A DNA stretch of 64,000 bases from JAIROC01 sp031553535 (lineage in GTDB: Bacteria > Bacteroidota > Bacteroidia > Bacteroidales > WCHB1-69), in contig JAVBLM010000008.1 in NCBI GenBank assembly GCA_031553535.1, positions 22,198-86,197 of the forward strand. Reading direction: 5' to 3'. A model generated the notes under the pieces. It did not search any database. It saw only the letters and a program-made list of their open reading frames with translations, and had not been told where the DNA came from. The translations under genes were made by a program, and so were the position numbers. Shown piece by piece: positions 57,834 to 64,000 of this stretch. Every line of letters begins with the position of its first letter. Position 1 is the stretch's first letter.

Positions 57834-58997
57834 ATGGAAAAAACAAATTTCATTCCCGAGAATTCGGATTTTTACGAAGATATACAATTATCCTGCGATC
57901 ATAGTCATGAGGCAGACAAAATAGAAGCAAATCCATTCCTGACGCGTGGTTTATGCCAAGCTCCATCAAAAGAAGAAAACAATAAAGAAAAATTTAATTG
58001 CCGTTGCTGCAAACTATCAACGCATGATTGGCTGGATAAAATAGAAACTCCAACTTCATCGGATTTTCATATTGCAGAAGTTCAATTTAAAAACAGTCAT
58101 AAAGAGTTCCTGAATCTCCCCGAAGGAGAGTTTAATTTTGAAACCGGTGACATTGTAGTAGTTGAAGCAACATCAGGATATGATATCGGCATCATTTCCT
58201 TGATGGGGGAAGCGGTTAAGCTGCAAATGAAAAACAAAAAGGTAAGTCAGGTAACAAAAAAAATACACCGTCGCGCAAAAACTGCGGATATTGAAAAATG
58301 GATATCTGTCGTCAATAAGGAAAAAGACACCATGATGCGTTCCCGATATGCCGCATGGGATCTGAACTTAAACATGAAGGTTAATGATGTAGAATATCAA
58401 GGTGATGGATCGAAAGCTATATTTTATTATTCTGCAGAAGAACGTGTGGATTTTCGCGAACTGATTAAATCATTAGCCGAAAAATTCAAGATCCGTATCG
58501 AAATGCGCCAAATCGGGGTACGCCAAGAGGCTGCACGATTAGGAGGATTAGGGTCCTGTGGCAGGGAATTATGCTGTGCATCGTGGTTAAACAATTTTCA
58601 GAGCGTGTCAACAAGTGCTGCACGAACACAACAATTATCGCTTAATCCACAGAAACTGGCAGGACAATGCGGAAAGCTAAAATGTTGTTTAAATTACGAA
58701 AACGAGAGTTATTTACGAGAATTAGAATCTTTTCCAGATACACATACTGTTTTACAAACGGAAAAGGGAAATGCTGTTTGTCATAAGATTGATATCTTTA
58801 AAAAGCTGATGTGGTATTCATACAGAGATGATTCATCACATATGCTATATGCAATCCCTGTTGAAAAAGCGAAAGAAATCATCGAGATAAACAAAAAGAA
58901 AAAAATCAAACAACTGGAAGATTACGCTGAAATTAATCAAGGAAAAACAGAAGAATCTAATTACAACATCGATGACTTAAAAAGTATTCATGATTAA
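57834..58997 (+). CDS. ricT: PSP1/RicT-like regulatory iron-sulfur protein
   Basis: A 387-residue PSP1-domain protein. FETGDIVVVEATSGYDIGIISL opens the PSP1 domain. The cysteine cluster GLGSCGRELCCASW followed by AGQCGKLKCCLNYE (about residues 238-286) is the family hallmark and binds iron-sulfur in RicT. In Bacillus, RicT/YaaT acts with RicA and RicF on RNase Y and phosphorelay control. In Bacteroidetes the gene precedes gldH, as here (11-base gap). A link to the rny at 37176 is plausible by family knowledge but not shown by the sequence. Confidence 0.88.
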   Translation: MEKTNFIPENSDFYEDIQLSCDHSHEADKIEANPFLTRGLCQAPSKEENNKEKFNCRCCKLSTHDWLDKIETPTSSDFHIAEVQFKNSHKEFLNLPEGEFNFETGDIVVVEATSGYDIGIISLMGEAVKLQMKNKKVSQVTKKIHRRAKTADIEKWISVVNKEKDTMMRSRYAAWDLNLNMKVNDVEYQGDGSKAIFYYSAEERVDFRELIKSLAEKFKIRIEMRQIGVRQEAARLGGLGSCGRELCCASWLNNFQSVSTSAARTQQLSLNPQKLAGQCGKLKCCLNYENESYLRELESFPDTHTVLQTEKGNAVCHKIDIFKKLMWYSYRDDSSHMLYAIPVEKAKEIIEINKKKKIKQLEDYAEINQGKTEESNYNIDDLKSIHD

Positions 58998-59008
58998 TTA
59001 CTTTATCT

Positions 59009-59494
59009 ATGAAAAAAGTTATCTTTTCACTATGTATAAGCTTTATTTTAATAATCTGTTCCTGCGACAACTCCCAATATCTTTTTAGAGAAAATATTTC
59101 TATCAAAAACGAGATTTGGACTGTTGAAGATCAGCTTCCTTTTCATTTTACTATTTCCGACACGCAGAAACTGTATAATATAGGATTTAACATACGCTAT
59201 ACCGACACTTACCCAAAACAAAACATATATGTATTCTTGCATACTGTTTTCCCAAATGGCATGCGAGCGCATGATACGATCTCTGTGGATTTATTTTCTC
59301 CCGAAGGAAAACCCTTTGGCAATGGGAAAAGAGTGATAGAACTGCAAAAATATTTCAGCCAGGTACGCTTTCCTATGACAGGACAATATACCATGACTTT
59401 AGAACAAGCAATGAGAGTAGACAGTTTACCCGGTATGATTTCCATGGGGCTGTATATTGCGGAACCGAAAAACAGAACAAACAATGGCCAATAA
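59009..59494 (+). CDS. gldH: Gliding motility-associated lipoprotein GldH
   Basis: A 161-residue lipoprotein required for gliding and T9SS function in Flavobacterium. The signal peptide ends at a lipobox (IICSC), followed by a beta-rich domain (WTVEDQLPFHFTI, IYVFLHTVFPNG) and SLPGMISMGLYIA near the end. It sits between ricT and PBP1A, its usual place, and overlaps the PBP gene by 11 bases. With sprA it supports an active T9SS. Confidence 0.9.
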   Translation: MKKVIFSLCISFILIICSCDNSQYLFRENISIKNEIWTVEDQLPFHFTISDTQKLYNIGFNIRYTDTYPKQNIYVFLHTVFPNGMRAHDTISVDLFSPEGKPFGNGKRVIELQKYFSQVRFPMTGQYTMTLEQAMRVDSLPGMISMGLYIAEPKNRTNNGQ

Positions 59495-61754
59495 GAAAAA
59501 GAAACAGTCAAAGAAAAAAAACAATAATAAAACAATTAAACGATTGTGGATTATTTTTGGGTGTGGTTGGGCTTTTGTATTGCTGCTCTTTCTATTTATC
59601 TCGTTGGGATGGCTCGGATTTATGCCTTCTTTTGAAGAACTGGAAAATCCAAGGACAAATCTGGCAACGGAAATCATTTCGGAAGATGGTTATGTATTGG
59701 GAAAATATTATGTTGAAAACCGGTCTAATGTGCCATTTAACCAGTTACCTGAAAATTTAGTCCATGCTCTGATTGCAACCGAAGATGTTCGTTTTTATAA
59801 ACATTCCGGAATAGATGGCCGCGCTTTGTTAAGGGCTGTTGTCGGAGCGGTCACTTTCTCTAATAAAGGAGGGGGAAGTACCGTCACTCAACAGTTGGCG
59901 AAAAATCTATTCCCCCGTGAAACCGACCGCAATTTTATCGGCGTAGTATTTGCAAAATTAAAAGAATGGGTAGTAGCCGTCAAACTGGAAAGGAATTATT
60001 CAAAAAATGAAATTATTGCGATGTATTTGAATACGGTTGATTTCGGGAACATGTCTCATGGAATTAAATCCGCTTCAAAAACATATTTCGATAAAGAGCC
60101 AAACGAATTAGTTACAGAAGAAAGCGCTTTACTTATTGGAATGCTAAAAGCTCCGACAAAATACAATCCGAGAAGGAACCCGGAAAATGCACTTAACCGC
60201 AGGAACACGGTATTAGGCCAGATGAATAAATACAATTTCCTTACGGACGAAGAGTTTACTGCTATCAAAGCCATTCCTATTGATGTATCAAAATTTAAGT
60301 TACAGGATCACAGGGCAGGAAGTGCGACTTATTTCAGGGAATTTCTTCGTAAAGAACTTACTGCCTGGGCAAAAGACAATCCGAAACCGGACGGTACCTA
60401 TTGGGATATCTACAAAGACGGTTTAAAGATTTATACAACCATCAACTACAAAATGCAAACTTATGCCGAAGAAGCTGTAGAAGAATGGATTGTTAACACA
60501 CTACAACCTGAATTCTTCAAACATTGGAAAGGATATAAAAATGCTCCTTTTTACCGGATTAATGAACAAGAGACGGAAAATATCATGGTCCGGGCTATGA
60601 AAAACACATCCCGGTATAAAGAGCTAAAGAAAAAAGGCGTGTCGGAGAACAAAATCCGCGAGATATTCGAAACACCCTGCCAGATGTGGGTTTACGATGG
60701 AAAAGGAGGGGAAATAGATACGGTTATGTCCCCATGGGATTCTTTGAGATATATGAAAAGTTTCCTCAATTGCGGTTTTATGGCCATGGATCCTTCCACC
60801 GGAAAAGTACGTGCCTATGTCGGGGGAACAAATTATGAATATTTCCAATACGATCATGTTACATTAGCGAAACGGCAAGTAGGTTCTACGTTTAAGCCTT
60901 TCATCTATACAATAGCCATGCAGGAGGGTGAGTATTACCCATGTTCGCAAATTCCCAATCTTCCCGTAACAATTGAACAGCCTAATTTACCGCCGTGGAC
61001 TCCCAAAAACTCCAACGACTATAAACAAGGGCAAATGGTAACGTTAAGCGAAGCGTTGGCCAATTCGTTGAATTATATTTCTGCTTATTTGATGAAACGT
61101 TACGGGCCGGCAGCTGTCATCCATCTGGTACGGAAGCTGGGAATGACGAGCGAAATTCCTGAAGTCCCTGCCATCTGTTTGGGTGCCTGTGAACTTTCGC
61201 TATATGAAATGGTAGGGGCGATCAATACATTTAATAACAAGGGAGTGTATGTAAAACCCTATTTTATCACCCGGATCTGCAATAGCAAAGGAAACGTTCT
61301 CGCTACATTCACAACGGAACAAAACGAAGCCATGGATGAAATATCCGCCTACAAAACCGTTCGTTTAATGGAAGGCGTTGTTCAATCGGGAACAGCCGTA
61401 CGGCTACGATACCGTTACAAACTGGACATGGCCATTGCAGGAAAAACAGGTACTACGGATAATAACTCCGACGGATGGTTTATGGGATACACTCCCATGC
61501 TTACCGCAGGGGCTTGGGTAGGTTGCGAGGACAGGTCTGCTCATTTCCGTTCCACGGCATTAGGACAGGGAGCAAATACCGCTCTGCCGGTTTGGGCTAT
61601 TTTTACAAAAAAATGTTACGAAGATAAATCTCTAAATTTATCCAGGAAAGACTTTACGGCTCCTGAGAATGCTAATTTTGATCCCCGTTTATTCAATTGC
61701 AGAGATGCTAATTCCGACCCTATGAATCAATCTTCAAAACATAATTTTGATTGA
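59484..61754 (+). CDS. Class A penicillin-binding protein (PBP1A)
   Basis: A bifunctional glycosyltransferase/transpeptidase that polymerises and cross-links peptidoglycan. I start at ATG 59484 (MANKKKKQSKKK), giving 756 residues. A lysine-rich cytoplasmic tail and one membrane helix (about 22-45) come first. The GT51 domain with catalytic glutamate in ATEDVRFYKHSGID (about 98) and GGSTVTQQLAKNLF follows. The transpeptidase domain has GSTFKPF (serine about 467), SLNYISA and GKTGTTDNNSDGW (about 652). It overlaps gldH by 11 bases and shares one base with dprA. Confidence 0.96.
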   Translation: MANKKKKQSKKKNNNKTIKRLWIIFGCGWAFVLLLFLFISLGWLGFMPSFEELENPRTNLATEIISEDGYVLGKYYVENRSNVPFNQLPENLVHALIATEDVRFYKHSGIDGRALLRAVVGAVTFSNKGGGSTVTQQLAKNLFPRETDRNFIGVVFAKLKEWVVAVKLERNYSKNEIIAMYLNTVDFGNMSHGIKSASKTYFDKEPNELVTEESALLIGMLKAPTKYNPRRNPENALNRRNTVLGQMNKYNFLTDEEFTAIKAIPIDVSKFKLQDHRAGSATYFREFLRKELTAWAKDNPKPDGTYWDIYKDGLKIYTTINYKMQTYAEEAVEEWIVNTLQPEFFKHWKGYKNAPFYRINEQETENIMVRAMKNTSRYKELKKKGVSENKIREIFETPCQMWVYDGKGGEIDTVMSPWDSLRYMKSFLNCGFMAMDPSTGKVRAYVGGTNYEYFQYDHVTLAKRQVGSTFKPFIYTIAMQEGEYYPCSQIPNLPVTIEQPNLPPWTPKNSNDYKQGQMVTLSEALANSLNYISAYLMKRYGPAAVIHLVRKLGMTSEIPEVPAICLGACELSLYEMVGAINTFNNKGVYVKPYFITRICNSKGNVLATFTTEQNEAMDEISAYKTVRLMEGVVQSGTAVRLRYRYKLDMAIAGKTGTTDNNSDGWFMGYTPMLTAGAWVGCEDRSAHFRSTALGQGANTALPVWAIFTKKCYEDKSLNLSRKDFTAPENANFDPRLFNCRDANSDPMNQSSKHNFD

Positions 61755-62878
61755 TGAATCATCGACAAACAGAACTATTACATACTATTGCTTTAACTCA
61801 AATTCCTTTAATCGGAAGTATCACTGCAAACAAGTTGATCAACCAATGCGGCAGTGCGGAATTAGTATTCAAAGAATCTGCAAAAATCCTATCAAGTATT
61901 GACCATGTTTCAAAAGATATGGTTGATAGCATCATATCTGCAAAAGATATGGTCCTTGACATGGCTCACCATGAAATGGAATTCGTCGAACGCAATAACA
62001 TTAACGTATTTCTAAAAAATGATGATGCCTTTCCCAAACGTCTTTTGGAATGCATTGATGCCCCTGTTATCCTTTACGGTAAAGGAAACCCGGATTTAAA
62101 CCCCAAAAAAAGCGTCGCCGTTGTGGGCACCAGAAGATTTACCGAATACGGGAATCAGATGACCCGGAAAATCATCGAAGAACTATCCATATATGAAGGA
62201 TTGCAAATTATCAGCGGTTTAGCTGCCGGAATTGACACCGTTGCACATCAGGTTTCCGTAGATAATTCCTTACCTACAATCGGCATCCTGGGACATGGAT
62301 TACAAACATTATATCCTTCCAATAACCGGAAGTTAGCAGAAAGAATGCTTCAAAATGGTGGTTTGATTACAGAGTTTACCAGTGAGGTATTTGGAGAGCC
62401 CCATAACTTTCCAAGAAGAAACAGAATTATTGCAGGAATGTCTGACGCTATTGTAGTGGTGGAAGCATACGAAAAAGGAGGGGCTCTTATTACTGCGAAT
62501 ATCGGATTCTCTTACAACCGGGATATTTTTGCCGTTCCCGGAAGAATTGGCGACAAAACTTCCGAAGGATGTAATAATTTAATAAAGTACAACAAATCCT
62601 CTTTAATTTCATCCGGAGAAGATATTGCCAGAATGATGATGTGGAAAGAGGAACCGCAAAAAAACAAAAGCAGGCAAGTAAAATTGTTACTGGACATGAA
62701 CCCGGATGAGCAATTGATCGTTGACATATTAGAACACGGCAAAGAATTAAATATTGACGAACTATTAACTCAAACAGGATTAAATATTAATACGCTAAGC
62801 ACATCATTACTTGTATTGGAGTTTAGGGGAATTATTCATTGCCTGCCCGGAAAACGTTATATATTATCCATACCATAA
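61754..62878 (+). CDS. dprA: DNA-processing protein DprA
   Basis: DprA loads RecA onto incoming single-stranded DNA during transformation. The 374 residues have an N-terminal helix-hairpin region (TQIPLIGSITANKLI) and the Rossmann-like core (SVAVVGTRRFTEYG, IISGLAAGIDTVAHQ, FPRRNRIIAGMSDAIVVVEA, FAVPGRIGDKTSEGCNNLI). A C-terminal winged-helix segment follows. The ATG shares its first base with the PBP stop codon, so the genes are translationally coupled. Confidence 0.96.
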   Translation: MNHRQTELLHTIALTQIPLIGSITANKLINQCGSAELVFKESAKILSSIDHVSKDMVDSIISAKDMVLDMAHHEMEFVERNNINVFLKNDDAFPKRLLECIDAPVILYGKGNPDLNPKKSVAVVGTRRFTEYGNQMTRKIIEELSIYEGLQIISGLAAGIDTVAHQVSVDNSLPTIGILGHGLQTLYPSNNRKLAERMLQNGGLITEFTSEVFGEPHNFPRRNRIIAGMSDAIVVVEAYEKGGALITANIGFSYNRDIFAVPGRIGDKTSEGCNNLIKYNKSSLISSGEDIARMMMWKEEPQKNKSRQVKLLLDMNPDEQLIVDILEHGKELNIDELLTQTGLNINTLSTSLLVLEFRGIIHCLPGKRYILSIP

Positions 62879-62888
62879 TATTTTAAAC

Positions 62889-63335
62889 ATGAAGAACTCA
62901 AGCATTCAAAAAGTAAAATTCTACGCAATAAAATTATTAGTTACAACTTTCGCCATTATATTTTCGGCATGGTTATTACAAGGGGGCATTCATATCGGAG
63001 ATCCTAAATTGCTTACGGGAGTGATTGTTGCCATTGTATTGATATTAATCAATGTCTTTCTAAAGCCTGTCTTAGTTACCCTTACCATCCCTTTTACCGT
63101 GGTGACCTTTGGGTTGTTTTTGCTTGTCATCAATGCCTGTGTCATCCTTTTAATAGATTTTTTGGTTGATAAATTCACGGTAGATAGCTTCTGGTGGGCA
63201 TTGGGATTTAGTATTCTGGTTTCCCTAACAACATCGATAATTGAAGGAATCGGAAACATGAGAATTATCCGGTATCAAGACAGGGATAAGCATAATGAAG
63301 ATAATGATTTCTCCGATTATGAAGAAGTTGAATAA
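62889..63335 (+). CDS. Small four-helix membrane protein, phage holin superfamily IV type (PF04020)
   Basis: A 148-residue inner-membrane protein with four hydrophobic helices, including LLVTTFAIIFSAWLLQGGIHI and VTFGLFLLVINACVILLIDFLV, and an acidic cytoplasmic tail (DKHNEDNDFSDYEEVE). NVFLKPVLVTLTIPFTVVTFG is typical of the PF04020 family, often labelled phage holin family although these are chromosomal. I start at 62889; upstream codons overlap dprA. It is the last gene of the ricT run. Function unknown. Confidence 0.82.
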   Translation: MKNSSIQKVKFYAIKLLVTTFAIIFSAWLLQGGIHIGDPKLLTGVIVAIVLILINVFLKPVLVTLTIPFTVVTFGLFLLVINACVILLIDFLVDKFTVDSFWWALGFSILVSLTTSIIEGIGNMRIIRYQDRDKHNEDNDFSDYEEVE

Positions 63336-63573
63336 ATAGTGGTTAGTTGTTAATAATTTAATTTAATGAATTCAAGAAAAGATCTGCGGAACTCTGCGAG
63401 GCCTGCGGGAAAAATAAAAACATAACAAGCGGGAAGGATAAAACCGATAAAACCGATAAAACCGATAAAATAGATAAAATGCAAAATTAACAATTAACAA
63501 CTAACCACTAACAGTTAACCACTATTTCTGGTAACTTCCTGTAACTTGCGTAACTTCTATTTATAATTTATAA
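63336..63573. repeat. Intergenic repeats: 9-bp tandem and phased TAACTT boxes
   Basis: GATAAAACC repeats about four times from 63437, followed by a degenerate GATAAAATA unit. From 63531 the sequence GTAACTTCCTGTAACTTGCG and its extension match the 29-bp element of the 49.2-49.7 kb gap, with TAACTT at 63532, 63542 and 63551. The region lies between the convergent small membrane protein gene and the second DUF6261-like gene. No clear terminator is seen. Confidence 0.7.
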
Positions 63574-64000
63574 TTAATCACTAACAACTATCTCCTCTTC
63601 TTCTTCCGCAGCATTCCGTCCCCGGCGTTGAGCGAGAATGTCGTCATAATGTTTCAACCGGAGATTTAAGCGGGAGACAAACTCAATATAATTGCTATCA
63701 CCTTCCAGCAGCATCAGGGCTTCCAACCGTTTAATGATCTGAAGGAATACCTCGTCGACTTCTATGCGGATTTTCTTTGTATTTAATTCCGTTTTACGAA
63801 TTTCTTCTTCGTCTCCTTCCTTTAACAATGACTGATAGGTATCGTTATCCTGTTGCAGCTTGTCTCTCCAGTCTTCCAATTTTACCCGGGACAGATCCTG
63901 ATTATATTCTCCATTCAATTCCTGCAAAAGGTTGTAAATAGCAGCAGTTTCTTCCTGCAAGGGCATATGGGGAATATTACCATAAGCATCAAACAATATT
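63574..64000 (-). CDS. DUF6261-like protein, second copy (5' part outside window)
   Basis: The frame is open through the right edge; the last codons read I-L-F-D-A-Y, matching K-I-L-F-D-T-Y in the copy at 23235-23960, so the N-terminal ~110 residues lie outside. Shared segments include MPLQEET-AIYNLLQEL, LEDW-DKLQQDND, RLEALML-EG-SNYI and DILAQR-GRNAAEE, while the tail ends EEIVVSD. The high similarity indicates a recent paralogue. The function is unknown. Confidence 0.75.
   Translation of the reverse strand, partial: ILFDAYGNIPHMPLQEETAAIYNLLQELNGEYNQDLSRVKLEDWRDKLQQDNDTYQSLLKEGDEEEIRKTELNTKKIRIEVDEVFLQIIKRLEALMLLEGDSNYIEFVSRLNLRLKHYDDILAQRRGRNAAEEEEEIVVSD

Noticed and set aside
62811..62888. 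Upstream start of the holin-type membrane protein
   Set aside because: It would overlap dprA with a non-membrane segment lacking family features; the ATG at 62889 is preferred.

Overview
The window looks like chromosome of an AT-rich member of the Bacteroidetes, most likely order Bacteroidales. Three lines of evidence support this. Upstream regions carry the Bacteroidetes -7 box TAnnTTTG. There is a type IX secretion system (T9SS) with sprA and gldH, and several huge secreted proteins end in T9SS sorting domains. The housekeeping order (ruvA-sprA, rpsO-pnp, ricT-gldH-PBP1A-dprA, zapA-6S RNA-rny) is typical of the group. No rRNA operon, intact insertion sequence, prophage or CRISPR array was seen.

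Bases 1-37,000 are an accessory surface-protein region. It holds three paralogous giant T9SS cargo proteins: a 5'-cut protein of more than 3,470 residues built from about 543-residue beta-helix modules, a 637-residue internally deleted relative, and a 2,578-residue full-length relative. Each ends at a near-identical terminator. Between them lie a TPR/HTH membrane regulator, an exbB-exbD pair, a 1,585-residue cadherin-like repeat protein with a T9SS tail, and a DUF6261-like gene behind a repeat-rich leader. A 1,364-residue FG-GAP/Ig-like protein without a sorting domain follows. The gaps contain palindromic repeats, an exbD fragment, two (AC)30-31 microsatellites and a strictly 42-bp-phased hairpin array.

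Bases 37,000-57,500 are mostly minus-strand core genes: rny, a strong 6S RNA candidate, zapA with a coiled-coil partner, a HAD phosphatase, tRNA-Arg, an outer-membrane barrel, sprA (T9SS translocon), ruvA, a papain-like hydrolase with a DUF4878 lipoprotein, malic enzyme, pnp, rpsO and an MFS transporter. Repeat-rich gaps interrupt this part, with a 29-bp perfect inverted repeat, helically phased TAACTT boxes and 41-bp tandem repeats.

Bases 57,597-63,335 are a plus-strand run: tRNA-Met, ricT, gldH, PBP1A, dprA and a small membrane protein. A second DUF6261-like gene is cut by the right edge.

Functionally, sprA and gldH make the secretion machinery through which the giant beta-helix and cadherin-like proteins would be exported and anchored. 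The most unusual structure is the 22.1-24.0 kb locus: a promoter, a short frame running into a microsatellite, a duplicated (AC)n/GC-hairpin unit, five phased hairpins, then a DUF6261-like gene.
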